From: Martelella mediterranea
GTDB taxonomy: Bacteria > Pseudomonadota > Alphaproteobacteria > Rhizobiales > Rhizobiaceae
Assembly: GCF_004342225.1 (NCBI RefSeq)
Contig: NZ_SMAR01000004.1
Span: forward strand, 62,001 to 126,000
DNA length: 64,000 nucleotides
Direction of reading: 5' to 3'
The position numbers and the translations under genes were made by a program. Below are positions 50,436 to 59,711 of the stretch, piece after piece. The notes under the pieces are model-generated. The model worked only from the letters and a program-made list of their open reading frames with translations, ran no database searches and was not told where the DNA came from. The stretch's first letter is position 1; every line of letters begins with the position of its first letter.

Positions 50436-51445
50436 GCCGCAGCCCTCCCTGTCTGTCGCACGCGTGGATCAAGGGCTGCCAGAAGAAGATCAGCGATGAT
50501 GTTGCCGATCAGCAGCATGGCAGAAAGCAACAGCATGAAGGTGGCAGTCACATAGACATCGCCGACCTCCATTGAGCCGACAATCGCCGGGCCAACGGTT
50601 GGCAGTGCAAAGATGATCGCCACCTCGATTTCGCCCGTCAACATGTATGGCAGGACAACTCCCTGATACATCACCAGCGGGTGCAGCGCATTGGGCACTG
50701 CATGGCGCATGATGACCTTGCGTTCTGAAAGGCCTTTGGCGCGCGCAGTTTCGACATATTGCATGTTGAGCGTATCAAGCAAATTGCCGCGCATGACCCG
50801 CATATTATAGGCCAGCCCACCAAAGGTGGCGATGGCGACCACCGGCCAGATATGTTGCACAAGATTGACGAACTTGCCCCAAGACCATGGCGCACCGCCA
50901 TATTGCGGCGAGTAGAAACTGCCCACCTCCGAGACATCGAAATGAAACACAAGAACATAAACGATAATCAGCGCCATCAGAAAACGTGGCACAGTCATGC
51001 CCAGAAATGCGACGCCGGATAAGGCGGTGTCGATCCAGCTATATTGTCTGGTCGCCGCGACAATACCGAAACCGATACCGAATATGGATGCCAGAATGTG
51101 GCAAACGAGCGCCAGCGCCAGAGTGCGCGGCAGCCGTTCAGCGACGACATCGGAAACGGGCTTGTTGTAGTAAAGGCTCTGGCCGAAATCGCCATGCAGA
51201 ACAATGCCCTTGATCCAGTTGACATATTGCAGTGGCAGCGGGTCATCGAGCCCATTGGCTTCACGATAGGCCTGCGCCTGCGCGTCAGCCTGTTCGAATG
51301 ATGCTCCGCCCTGGTTGATCGCCTGCGAGCGGATATAATCGCTGTAGTCTCCGGGCGGGGCCTGGATGATCGTAAAGGTTACGATGCTGAGCACGAAAAG
51401 CAGCATGATCCCTGACGAAATCCGGGCAAAAAGAAATCTGACCAT
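50432..51445 (-). CDS. agpB: Alpha-galactoside ABC transporter permease AgpB
   Basis: A 337-residue OppB-type permease with six helices. The N-terminal domain MVRFLFARISSGIMLLFVLS and the EAA loop ETARAKGLSERKVIMRHAVP are typical. It forms the channel with AgpC. The 148-base gap to agpA upstream contains a strong hairpin. Confidence 0.92.
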   Translation of the reverse strand: MVRFLFARISSGIMLLFVLSIVTFTIIQAPPGDYSDYIRSQAINQGGASFEQADAQAQAYREANGLDDPLPLQYVNWIKGIVLHGDFGQSLYYNKPVSDVVAERLPRTLALALVCHILASIFGIGFGIVAATRQYSWIDTALSGVAFLGMTVPRFLMALIIVYVLVFHFDVSEVGSFYSPQYGGAPWSWGKFVNLVQHIWPVVAIATFGGLAYNMRVMRGNLLDTLNMQYVETARAKGLSERKVIMRHAVPNALHPLVMYQGVVLPYMLTGEIEVAIIFALPTVGPAIVGSMEVGDVYVTATFMLLLSAMLLIGNIIADLLLAALDPRVRQTGRAAA

Positions 51446-51502
51446 AGTCTCCTTGCGTCCCTTCTGAAGCGTTTTGCCGGTTTTGCCGGAAACACTTTTG
51501 TG

Positions 51503-51541
51503 GCGGAGCCGGTTTGCCGGGAGAGCAGGCTCCGGCTCCGC
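51503..51541 (-). other. Intercistronic stem-loop between agpA and agpB
   Basis: GCGGAGCCGG (51503-51512) and CCGGCTCCGC (51532-51541) form a perfect ten-base stem with a 19-base loop. There is no T run, so it is not a classic terminator. Such hairpins after a binding-protein gene protect the upstream mRNA and raise its level relative to the permeases. Confidence 0.6.
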
Positions 51542-51593
51542 GCGGTTGGCAGCGGCCGGCAGATGCGGTCGCCACGACGCTTTCGTTTCAGGT

Positions 51594-53690
51594 TCAGCCC
51601 TTCACTGGACCATCTGCACCGGGCTTGCCCGGCAGGGTTTCGGGAAACAGCTGATAACCGCCCTGTTCATCCTTCGGCACAAACATGCGCTCGCGGATAA
51701 TGGCGTCTTCGGCCCAGTTGAACATGAAGATCGGCGCCCCGGCGGCAACATTATCGAGGCGCTTGTTGACGATCAGCGCACCGGGAAATTCCGTCAGCCC
51801 GATCGTGTCGACGTTTTTTGTCGCGACCTCCTGATACTGTTTCATCAGCTCGGCGCGTTCAGCATCGTCACTGGTTGCAATGAAGTGGCTGACGATCTCG
51901 ACGAGCTGTTCTTCATAAGGCATCAGATCGAGCGTGCCGTCCGGGCCAGCGCGATGGTGGTGGCTGGTTCTCGGGCCAACCGGGGCCAGAGACGTTGTAC
52001 CCTGAACGACAGAGGCAAGCGCAGGGGAGTTACGCAGGATCATCCAGTCGAAATCACCGCCATAACGCATCGATTCATACTGGTTGTTGTCGATCGAGTT
52101 CTGGACCACGCGCAAACCAACCTGCTGCAGCTGGCCGATGACACCTTCGGCAAGGTTAACGTCGGTGTTGTAGGAAGAGCTGAGCAGCAGGATGATGTTG
52201 AGATCTTCGCCATTCAGCGTGCCTTCCGGCCAGTTCACAAAGCCATTGCCGTCGGTGTCTTCGAGACCGAGAGAGGCGAGGATCTCTTTCGCACCTTCCG
52301 GATCGTAGGGGTAATAATAGGTCGATTCCCGGTCATAAAAGCTGGTACCGGAATTCAGGCCGCCTGGATAAATGGCGGTAAAAGGACCGCGCACCAACGA
52401 ATCTCCAAGGCTCTGACGGTCAATGGCCATGGTAATGGCTTTGCGGAATTCCGGGTTCCTGTTGAGTTCTCGCACGGCCTGAGCCCGTGCATCCGGCTCA
52501 CCCCAGCCATTGCCAGACAGGTTCATCCGCATGTTGTAGCCGATAAGGCGCGGACCGAAGGCAAGGCGGGCAGGGGCGGTTTCTTCTGCCGCGCGGCGCA
52601 GCGCCACGACAAAGTTTTCCGGCTGTTCAAGATTGGAAAGGTCGGCAGAGCCGGCAATCGTCTGAATATCACGGTCGGCCCAGGTCGAGAGTTTATAGTG
52701 AAGCTCGTCGATATAGGGTAGCTGATGGCCTTCTTCGTCGACCTTCCAGTAATAAGGGTTGCGGCGTAAAACGATAATATCGTCTGAACGGTATTCGACC
52801 GGCGCCCAGGCGCCCATGACCGGCCAGTTCAGCATTTCCGGGGGGAAGCCGTTGCGATATTCGTCATAGGTCGTATCGGCATATGACGGATGCTTCGTCT
52901 TCATGATATGAGCCGGGCCGGGGCAGAAATTTCCGTAAGCCATGTTGAATAGATACTGACGCGGGAATTCTTCCTCGAATGTCCACTCGACCGTGTAATC
53001 ATCCAGTGCTTTCAGCGTCGTGTTCGAGCCGAAGGTTTCACGGCTGGCGCCATTGAGCGGCGTCACATTGGGATCGACGATGTTGTCTTCCCACATAAAC
53101 AGCACATCCTCGGAGGTGAAGGGCACACCATCGGACCATTTCGCGCCTTCGATCAGGTGCATCGTCAGCGTGTGGCCGTCTTCAGACCATTCCCAGCTTT
53201 TGGCAAGGTTTGGCAATGGCTCCATGTCCGAGGCCTCAACCTGATAAAGCGGGGCTGTGCGTGTCAGGCATTCAAACATGCCGATGTCGATACCGCCCCA
53301 GCCGGTGCTTTGGCCTGCCTGATAATTCCAGCCCTCCGGCCGTCCGCCGATCACGTGACGCAGCGTGCCACCATAAACACCGATGCCGTCAGGCATGTTC
53401 CCGGTTTTAAACACCAGTGGCTCTTCTGGAAGACGTTCTTCCACCGGTGGCAATGCCCCTGTTTCGACGAAGTTTTTCGTTATCCATTCGGGTTCCGAAT
53501 AGGATGAAAGTGCTTTGAATGACGCGATGGAATCCCGCGGCACATAGGTGATCTTGGACTGGGCCGGGAAATCTGGCTGTTCGGGTACCACGGTCGCTTC
53601 CGACGCCCATGCGCCAGAAGCAAATACAAATGTTGAAATGCCTGCCGCCAGAATTTTATTCAGATGGCCAGTGGTCGGGTGATGTTGCAT
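51594..53690 (-). CDS. agpA: Alpha-galactoside-binding protein AgpA
   Basis: A 698-residue periplasmic binding protein of the SBP_bac_5 family, longer than peptide binders (~500-550) as expected for AgpA. A signal peptide (ILAAGISTFVFASGAWA) lies after MQHHPTTGHLNK. The family motif reads GAKWSDGVPFTSEDVLFMWE. ATG 53690 is chosen over one nine codons upstream because AGGGAGGAA precedes it. It delivers melibiose, raffinose or similar galactosides to AgpBCD. In S. meliloti the same protein is required for alpha-galactoside uptake. Confidence 0.9.
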   Translation of the reverse strand: MQHHPTTGHLNKILAAGISTFVFASGAWASEATVVPEQPDFPAQSKITYVPRDSIASFKALSSYSEPEWITKNFVETGALPPVEERLPEEPLVFKTGNMPDGIGVYGGTLRHVIGGRPEGWNYQAGQSTGWGGIDIGMFECLTRTAPLYQVEASDMEPLPNLAKSWEWSEDGHTLTMHLIEGAKWSDGVPFTSEDVLFMWEDNIVDPNVTPLNGASRETFGSNTTLKALDDYTVEWTFEEEFPRQYLFNMAYGNFCPGPAHIMKTKHPSYADTTYDEYRNGFPPEMLNWPVMGAWAPVEYRSDDIIVLRRNPYYWKVDEEGHQLPYIDELHYKLSTWADRDIQTIAGSADLSNLEQPENFVVALRRAAEETAPARLAFGPRLIGYNMRMNLSGNGWGEPDARAQAVRELNRNPEFRKAITMAIDRQSLGDSLVRGPFTAIYPGGLNSGTSFYDRESTYYYPYDPEGAKEILASLGLEDTDGNGFVNWPEGTLNGEDLNIILLLSSSYNTDVNLAEGVIGQLQQVGLRVVQNSIDNNQYESMRYGGDFDWMILRNSPALASVVQGTTSLAPVGPRTSHHHRAGPDGTLDLMPYEEQLVEIVSHFIATSDDAERAELMKQYQEVATKNVDTIGLTEFPGALIVNKRLDNVAAGAPIFMFNWAEDAIIRERMFVPKDEQGGYQLFPETLPGKPGADGPVKG

Positions 53691-53797
53691 CTTGGATTCC
53701 TCCCTCTTGAAACTCATGAAAGGGCACGTTGCCCTTTGAGCAATCTCGCTTCGGCCATCTGGCTCCTACCCACAGTTGGCCGAAACAGGTTTAAGGC

Positions 53798-53825
53798 GCG
53801 AAACCGGCACGTCTGCCGGTCTCGC
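53798..53825 (-). other. Intercistronic stem-loop between agaL1 and agpA
   Basis: GCGAAACCGGCA (53798-53809), CGTC loop, TGCCGGTCTCGC (53814-53825): twelve-base arms with one mismatch and no T run. It may act as a processing or stability element separating agaL1 from agpA. Confidence 0.55.
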
Positions 53826-53840
53826 ATTGCAGCAAAAAGT

Positions 53841-55313
53841 CTAGGCGTTGGCTGCAGCGCGTTCGGCCTCTTTCTCCTCACGCATTTCGTCAATGGAGCG
53901 AACCTTACGGCGGGCTGCCCCTTCCCAGTCGTGGGTTTTGACGGTGGCGTTTGCAAGCCGCGCTCTGGCATCATCGACGGCATGGGCATATTGCGGTAGC
54001 CATTCGGTCTGAGCAACAACCATTTCATCCACCATCTGCCAGACTTCCTCCGGCGTGCAGACCGCGCCAACAAGCGGATCATGCAGCATGGCGAGTTTCA
54101 AAAGATCGATATCGCCGGTCACCGCAGCGTGAACCGACATGCGCTGAACATTAATAGAAGACATGCATGTTGCAGCGCAGGCCTCTGGCAGGGTTATCCC
54201 GGCCACCATGTTGAGGCCGAAGCGATCGACAAAGCCGGGGGATTCGATGATCGCATCATCCGGCAGGTTGGTGATTACGCCGTTGTTTTTCTGATTGAAG
54301 TGACCGCGGTAGACCCGGCCGGTTTCAAGGCCTTCAAGAATGTAGCTGGCATGTTCGCTGGAGCGTTTGGCCGGATCAATCGGCTTAGCCGCATCTTTCA
54401 GGAATTCATCATACTCGGTTTCAAACCAGTTGCGGTTTTCAGCCGTGTGGCGCAGATAACCGCCGGTTTCACCGTGGATCCATTCTGACATATCGATCCA
54501 GCGATTGATCTCGTCTGGACGTTTGCGATACCAGGGCAGGTATTCGGACAGATGGCCATTGCTTTCGGTTGAATAGACACCGAAACGCTTCAGCACATCG
54601 ATGCGCACTTTTTCCTGCTGTGAATAGACCGGATGCGCCTCAAAGGCTGCGATCAGCTCATCCTTGCCGATCTTGCGGCCGTTAACGCGCAGATCGGTGA
54701 ACCATGTCTGATGGTTGATGCCCGAGCACACATAGTCCAGTTCACCGGGCCTGGCCCCCAGAACCTCGGTAATCTGCTCGGCACCGTGCTGAACGCCGTG
54801 GCAAAGGCCGATCGTATCAACTTTTCCATAATCAATCGCCGCCCATGTGTTCATAACCATCGGGTTGGCATAGTTCAGGAATTTGGCGCCCGGTTCGGCG
54901 ACTTCACGGATGTCTTTGCAGAAGTCCAGAATCACCGGAATATTGCGCTGACCATACATGATGCCACCGGCACATATCGTATCGCCAACACACTGATCGA
55001 CACCATATTTCAGCGGAATGCGGATATCATCGGCATAGGCTTCCAGGCCACCGACACGCACGCATGAGATCACATAGCGCGCACCTTCAATGGCCTTACG
55101 GCGGTCGGTGGTTGCCGTGATCTTTGTCGGCAGCTTGTTGGCCTCGACGATGCGTTCCAGAATGGTTTTGACCATCGTCAGGTTCTTCTCGCTGATATCG
55201 GTCAGCGCAACCTCAATATTGGCAAACTCCGGAACGCACAGGATATCCTTGAAGAGCGTCTTGGTGAAACCGACGCTGCCGGCGCCGATAATGGCTATTT
55301 TGAAAGCGCTCAT
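53841..55313 (-). CDS. agaL1: Alpha-galactosidase, GH4 (AgaL1-like)
   Basis: A 490-residue GH4 enzyme, first gene of the aga/agp unit. The NAD-binding motif is IIGAGSVGF, the metal ligands C171 in GLCHGVQ and H201 in GINHQTWF, and NPMVMNTW is present. It is only moderately similar to the AgaL2-like protein at the other end of the operon, which suggests different substrate ranges. AAGGAGG precedes ATG 55313. It is divergent from the AraC-type regulator with 154 bases between. Confidence 0.9.
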   Translation of the reverse strand: MSAFKIAIIGAGSVGFTKTLFKDILCVPEFANIEVALTDISEKNLTMVKTILERIVEANKLPTKITATTDRRKAIEGARYVISCVRVGGLEAYADDIRIPLKYGVDQCVGDTICAGGIMYGQRNIPVILDFCKDIREVAEPGAKFLNYANPMVMNTWAAIDYGKVDTIGLCHGVQHGAEQITEVLGARPGELDYVCSGINHQTWFTDLRVNGRKIGKDELIAAFEAHPVYSQQEKVRIDVLKRFGVYSTESNGHLSEYLPWYRKRPDEINRWIDMSEWIHGETGGYLRHTAENRNWFETEYDEFLKDAAKPIDPAKRSSEHASYILEGLETGRVYRGHFNQKNNGVITNLPDDAIIESPGFVDRFGLNMVAGITLPEACAATCMSSINVQRMSVHAAVTGDIDLLKLAMLHDPLVGAVCTPEEVWQMVDEMVVAQTEWLPQYAHAVDDARARLANATVKTHDWEGAARRKVRSIDEMREEKEAERAAANA

Positions 55314-55363
55314 ATCCGCCTCCTTGTTTTGGGAACTTTCAATTGGGTAAAATTAAATGCAGA

Positions 55364-55450
55364 AATGAGCGCATTGTGTTTCGCATAAGGCCTGAACCGT
55401 TCTGCGCATGCCGCCCTTGGCTGCTTGTATTTCCTACTCCTGATGCGCAT
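55364..55450. promoter_or_regulatory. Three ATGCGCAT-like sites in the agaL1-regulator gap
   Basis: AATGAGCGCATT (55364-55375), TGCGCA (55402-55407) and ATGCGCAT (55443-55450) lie 35-41 bases apart in the divergent promoter region. They are candidates for the AraC-type regulator or another factor. The regular spacing is suggestive, not proof. Confidence 0.4.
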
Positions 55451-55467
55451 TATGCCAGTGGCTGAAG

Positions 55468-56451
55468 ATGGCAAAAGAGAGGGATTGTGCTTTTATGGGT
55501 AATTCTGTGCTACGTGATCTGCGGGCTCGCGCGCCTATCGGTCGTTTGATTTCCCTGCCGCGGGGACATCAGGATCTCCACGCCATGCCCGTCAGCGCAG
55601 GATATGAAGTTCGCACCGATCCGAAATACAGCTGGGATGGAAGGCGCCGCGGCCGCAGTCCGTTTTCGGTTATCCAGTACACGGTCGCCGGTGGCGGCAA
55701 TTTGCGTTTTGAAAACCGATCGTTCCGGCTTCACCCCGGTGAAACAATGCTGACCTGCATTCCGCATAATCACCGCTACTGGGTGGAAGAGGGTGGATTG
55801 TGGGAGTTTTTCTGGATTTCACTCAACGGCGAGGAGGCGATGCGTATTCAGCAGGCCATTCTTGAGACATCCGGCCCGGTTTTGAAGCTCAAGCCGGAAA
55901 CGGTGGATGAAATGGCGTTATGCGTCAACGAGCTTTTGTCGACGCAGGCTGAAACGCCTGCACGTGCTTCGATGATCGCTTATAAGGTGGCGATGCTGCT
56001 TTACGACGATGTCTTCGGAACGCGCGCCATACCGCCGGTGGAAAGCCGGGCAATGCAGCGTGTCATCCATTTTATTGATGAGCATCTGGAAGACGCTTTG
56101 CCAGTCGAGCGACTGGCTGAGGTTTCTGGCTTTTCACGAGCGCATTTCTCAAGGCTTTTTGCACAGTCAGAGGGGATGCCGCCCGCCGAATATGTGCTTT
56201 TGCGCCGGCTGCGTTTTTCCACGCGGCTGCTGTCCGGCAGCGACCATACGATCAAGGAGGTCGCAGGCATGGCGGGTTTTTCCGATCCGAATTACTTTGC
56301 AAAGGTTTTTCGCCGCTATTTTCGCATCACCCCGACGGAATTCCGGCAGATCGGCCTGGCCGCCAGCATTATGAGTCTGAATGACGACCCACCGGACGAT
56401 GATGTCATGCGCCTTGATCAGGAATATGTTCCTGAAAGTCCGGGGCATTGA
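55468..56451 (+). CDS. agpT: AraC-family regulator of the aga/agp operon (AgpT-like)
   Basis: A 327-residue regulator. An N-terminal cupin-like sensor (IQYTVAGGGNLRFENRSFRL; HPGETMLTCIPHNHRYWVEE) occupies about 60-140, and the AraC double helix-turn-helix about 200-300 (LPVERLAEVSGFSRAHFSRL; KEVAGMAGFSDPNYFAKVFR). It is divergent from agaL1 as agpT is in S. meliloti, where AgpT activates the operon with alpha-galactosides. The start may be ATG 55468 or ATG 55495. The symbol is assigned by context. Confidence 0.82.
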   Translation: MAKERDCAFMGNSVLRDLRARAPIGRLISLPRGHQDLHAMPVSAGYEVRTDPKYSWDGRRRGRSPFSVIQYTVAGGGNLRFENRSFRLHPGETMLTCIPHNHRYWVEEGGLWEFFWISLNGEEAMRIQQAILETSGPVLKLKPETVDEMALCVNELLSTQAETPARASMIAYKVAMLLYDDVFGTRAIPPVESRAMQRVIHFIDEHLEDALPVERLAEVSGFSRAHFSRLFAQSEGMPPAEYVLLRRLRFSTRLLSGSDHTIKEVAGMAGFSDPNYFAKVFRRYFRITPTEFRQIGLAASIMSLNDDPPDDDVMRLDQEYVPESPGH

Positions 56452-56598
56452 CAGGATTTCGCACCATGGATTGGCCGAACCGGCATGAATGGGAGGAAAA
56501 AAACTCTTGCGGACTTTCCCCCATACCGGAAAAACGCTAGGCAATTGCCGATCTGCCGCAGGGCTTTGTCTCTGTGCTGGCTTTGAATAGGTCACCAT

Positions 56599-57189
56599 AT
56601 GGGTTTGTTACTGGCTGCGGCCGCTTGTCTCTCGTTTATCAATCGGCCTCTTCTGGCTCTGGGGCGCTGGCTTGCCGCGACTCTGATGGGGCTGATGGTG
56701 GTCGTGATTCTGATTCAGGTGTTTTTTCGCTATGGTCTGAACAACGCACTGCCATGGACCGAAGAGCTGGCGCGTTTCATGATGTTGTGGATGGTGAGCC
56801 TGATGGCGCCGACCGCATTTCGCCATGGTGGCCTGATCAGCATTGAGACTCTTCGATGCCTTCTGCCGAAGACTGTGGCCTCGCTTTTAAACGTTGTCCT
56901 GCTTCTGGTTTCAGCCGTGGTGCTGTGGTGGGGCATCGGAATCGGCTGGAGCGAAGTGTCCGGCATTGGCGGGCGTTTTGCGATGCCTGCTCTCAAGGTT
57001 CCGACTGCGATCGATCTTTCAGTCTGGATGAAAGTGCCGCGCGCGGCGATGATGGCGTCGCTGGCAACCGGTGTTACCCTGATGTTTTTGGTCAATTGCG
57101 AATTGTTGCTGCGGCTTCTCGCTGAGCTTTTCGGCGCTGGTACAAGGTTGAAGCCTCTGAAGCCTGTCGCCGGGCTGGAGACCGAGTAA
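56599..57189 (+). CDS. dctQ: TRAP transporter small permease (DctQ-type)
   Basis: A 196-residue membrane protein with four helices (LAATLMGLMVVVILIQVFFRY is the first conserved one). The DctQ motif around PWTEELARFMMLWMVSLMAP is diagnostic. It partners DctM in a sodium-driven tripartite importer. Its stop overlaps the DctM start as TAATG. The 147-base gap upstream shows no clear promoter, so read-through from the regulator gene is possible. Confidence 0.9.
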   Translation: MGLLLAAAACLSFINRPLLALGRWLAATLMGLMVVVILIQVFFRYGLNNALPWTEELARFMMLWMVSLMAPTAFRHGGLISIETLRCLLPKTVASLLNVVLLLVSAVVLWWGIGIGWSEVSGIGGRFAMPALKVPTAIDLSVWMKVPRAAMMASLATGVTLMFLVNCELLLRLLAELFGAGTRLKPLKPVAGLETE

Positions 57190-58478
57190 TGCTGAGCCTG
57201 TTTCTTCCGCTTTTTCTCGTCTTCCTGTTTCTCGGTCTGCCGATCCTGTTTGCGTTGATCGCAGCGCCCGCACTGCTGCTCTGGTTCAACGGGCAGGAGC
57301 GCGATATCGTGCTTTTATATCGCAATATTTATAATGGCATGGATAGCTTTCCACTGATGGCTGTGCCGTTCTTCATGCTGGCAGGCGAACTGATGAACCG
57401 CGCCGGAATTACCGAGCGGCTGGTGGAGTTCTCGCAGGCCATTATCGGTCATTTTCGCGCTGGTCTCGCTCATGTCAACGTGTTCTCATCAATGCTCTTC
57501 GCCGGGCTTTCAGGGTCTGCTGTCGCTGATGTTTCGGCCCTTGGCGCGATGATGATACCCGCCATGGAAAAGCAGGGTTATTCTCGCCGTTTTGCAGCTG
57601 CCATTACGGCGGCCTCGGCCATTATCGGGCCGATTATCCCACCATCCGGCATCATGATCATTTACGCCTATGTGATGGGCGAAAGCGTTGCAGCCCTGTT
57701 TCTGGCAGGCATCGTGCCCGGTGTTCTGATTGGCGTGTCGCTCATGGTCCTGGTAAGGCTTATGGCAGACCGCGAAGGCTTGCCGCTTGCAACGCCCAGA
57801 TCTGACTGGAAAACCCGACGGCAGGCCAGCCTCAGGGCTTTCTGGCCGCTTTTGACACCGGTGATCATACTGGGTGGTATTCTTGGCGGTGTATTCACAC
57901 CCACAGAAGCGTCGGCCATTGCGGTTGGCTACGCCTTCTTTATCGGTTTTTTCGTGCTGCGTACGCTCAGCGTACGCGATGTACCCGCGATCCTGACACG
58001 GGCGGCGCTGTCTTCGTCGGTGGTGCTACTGCTGGTGGGCGCCGCCATGGCGTTCAAAACAGTGGCTTCTCTGGCGCACACGCCGGAAATGCTGGCAGGT
58101 TTCATGCTCGGGCTCACGGATAATCCGCTGCTTTTGCTGCTATTGATCAATGTTTTGCTGCTGGTTGTCGGTATGTTTCTGGATGCAGGACCGGCGATTA
58201 TTATCCTTGGGCCAATTCTCGGGCCGATCTTTCTGGATATGGGAGTCGATCCGGTGCATTTTGCCATCATCATGGCGGTGAACCTGACTGTTGGCCTGCT
58301 AACGCCGCCAATGGGCCTGGTTCTGTTTGTGACATCGTCGGTTTCAAGGCTTTCGGTTGAAAGTGTCGCCCGCGCCGTTCTGCCATTTCTGGCGGTCGAA
58401 GTGGCGGTTATTTTCCTGATCACCTATGTTCCGGCTATCAGCCTGACTTTGCCGCGCATGTTCGGCTTTCTGAATTGA
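57189..58478 (+). CDS. dctM: TRAP transporter large permease (DctM-type)
   Basis: A 429-residue protein with about a dozen hydrophobic helices. Family motifs include FPLMAVPFFMLAGELMNRAG, GLSGSAVADVSALGAMMIPA and IIGPIIPPSGIMIIYAYVMG. It is the transport channel of the TRAP system, which moves substrate with sodium ions instead of ATP. Length is standard. Confidence 0.93.
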   Translation: MLSLFLPLFLVFLFLGLPILFALIAAPALLLWFNGQERDIVLLYRNIYNGMDSFPLMAVPFFMLAGELMNRAGITERLVEFSQAIIGHFRAGLAHVNVFSSMLFAGLSGSAVADVSALGAMMIPAMEKQGYSRRFAAAITAASAIIGPIIPPSGIMIIYAYVMGESVAALFLAGIVPGVLIGVSLMVLVRLMADREGLPLATPRSDWKTRRQASLRAFWPLLTPVIILGGILGGVFTPTEASAIAVGYAFFIGFFVLRTLSVRDVPAILTRAALSSSVVLLLVGAAMAFKTVASLAHTPEMLAGFMLGLTDNPLLLLLLINVLLLVVGMFLDAGPAIIILGPILGPIFLDMGVDPVHFAIIMAVNLTVGLLTPPMGLVLFVTSSVSRLSVESVARAVLPFLAVEVAVIFLITYVPAISLTLPRMFGFLN

Positions 58479-58512
58479 ATAATAGAACGACGGATCCAAG
58501 GGAGGATATTTT

Positions 58513-59577
58513 ATGGTGAAAACGTTTTTGAAGACAGCGCTTCTGGCCGGTGCACTGGCACTGTCTGGCGCGCAATTCGTCACTGCTGCTGACACCACAT
58601 TGAGGGCGACGGCCAATTCCAATGAGAACGACGAAGATTATGATGGTCTGGTCGTCTTCAAGAATTACGTCGAGAATGCATCAAATGGTGCGATTGCTGT
58701 GGATATCTTCATGGGGACGCAGATCTGCGCGACCGGTGAAGAGTGCCTGCAAGGCATAGCAGACGGCTCAATCGATATTTACATGTCCACCTCCGGCGGT
58801 GCGGCTGGTCTTTTTCCATACCTCCAGATCCTTGATCTGCCTTATCTGATGGATGATGACCGGGTGGCCGAAGAAGTGCTGAGTGGTCCGTTTACAACGG
58901 AACTGCGCGATCTGGCGCTTGCCGACAGCGGCGATACGATCCGTTTGATGACGATTGGAAATACGGGCGGCTGGCGTAACTTCGCCAACACCGAGCACAC
59001 CATCAAGACGCCTGACGATATGGACGGTATGAAGCTGCGAACCGTGCCTGCTGAGCTTCCGCAGGAGTTGGTGAAGTCGCTTGGAGCATCGCCAACACCG
59101 ATCGCCTGGCCGGAGCTTTTTACATCGCTTCAAACGGGCGTGGTTCAGGGCACGGCCAACGGCATCACAGATATCATGAACATGAAATTTCCCGATGCCG
59201 GGCTAAAATACATCACGCTTGACCGTCACTCATACATGGCAGCCTTCTGGTGGATGTCAAATGCGCGTTTTGAAGGTCTGACAGACGCACAGAAAAAGGT
59301 CGTGGTGGATGGTTTTTATGCCTTGCAGCAGGCGACTTTCGCCAGCCCGAAGCGCAAGGAAATTGCCGCTTATGAGGCGTTTCTCAAAGATGGTGGTGAA
59401 ATCTATGTGCCAACCGAAGCGGAAAAGGAGAAATTCAGGGCAGCGGTTGAGCCGGTATTTGAATGGTTCCAGCAGTCGGTTCCCGGTGGCGAAGACATCT
59501 TTGCAAGCTTTACCGCAGCCGTGGAAACGGCCGAAAACAGTGTAAACGCTGAACGTGCCGACGAAATGGGCCAGTAG
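58513..59577 (+). CDS. dctP: TRAP transporter solute receptor (DctP-type)
   Basis: A 354-residue periplasmic receptor with a signal peptide (TALLAGALALSGAQFVTA). The conserved arginine of MDGMKLRTVPAELPQELV binds the carboxylate of the ligand in this family, and GLFPYLQILDLPYLMDDD and SPTPIAWPELFTSLQTGVVQ are typical. An organic or sugar acid such as a uronate is likely, not more precisely assignable. A bidirectional terminator follows. The order Q-M-P differs from the more common P-Q-M. Confidence 0.92.
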   Translation: MVKTFLKTALLAGALALSGAQFVTAADTTLRATANSNENDEDYDGLVVFKNYVENASNGAIAVDIFMGTQICATGEECLQGIADGSIDIYMSTSGGAAGLFPYLQILDLPYLMDDDRVAEEVLSGPFTTELRDLALADSGDTIRLMTIGNTGGWRNFANTEHTIKTPDDMDGMKLRTVPAELPQELVKSLGASPTPIAWPELFTSLQTGVVQGTANGITDIMNMKFPDAGLKYITLDRHSYMAAFWWMSNARFEGLTDAQKKVVVDGFYALQQATFASPKRKEIAAYEAFLKDGGEIYVPTEAEKEKFRAAVEPVFEWFQQSVPGGEDIFASFTAAVETAENSVNAERADEMGQ

Positions 59578-59627
59578 GGCCTGTGACTTCAGACTGACCG
59601 GCTATGTGCCGTTAATAGTTCAGACAA

Positions 59628-59658
59628 AAAGAAACCCGCCATCGTGGCGGGTTTCTTT
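59628..59658. terminator. Bidirectional terminator between dctP and pyk
   Basis: AAAGAAACCCGCC (59628-59640), ATCGT loop, GGCGGGTTTCTTT (59646-59658): a perfect 13-base stem, T-rich on both sides. It ends the TRAP operon and, on the other strand, pyk. Confidence 0.9.
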
Positions 59659-59711
59659 GTTTTGGATAGCGGCGGCAAACGCACAAGGCGCATGTCGCCG
59701 GGATATTGAGC

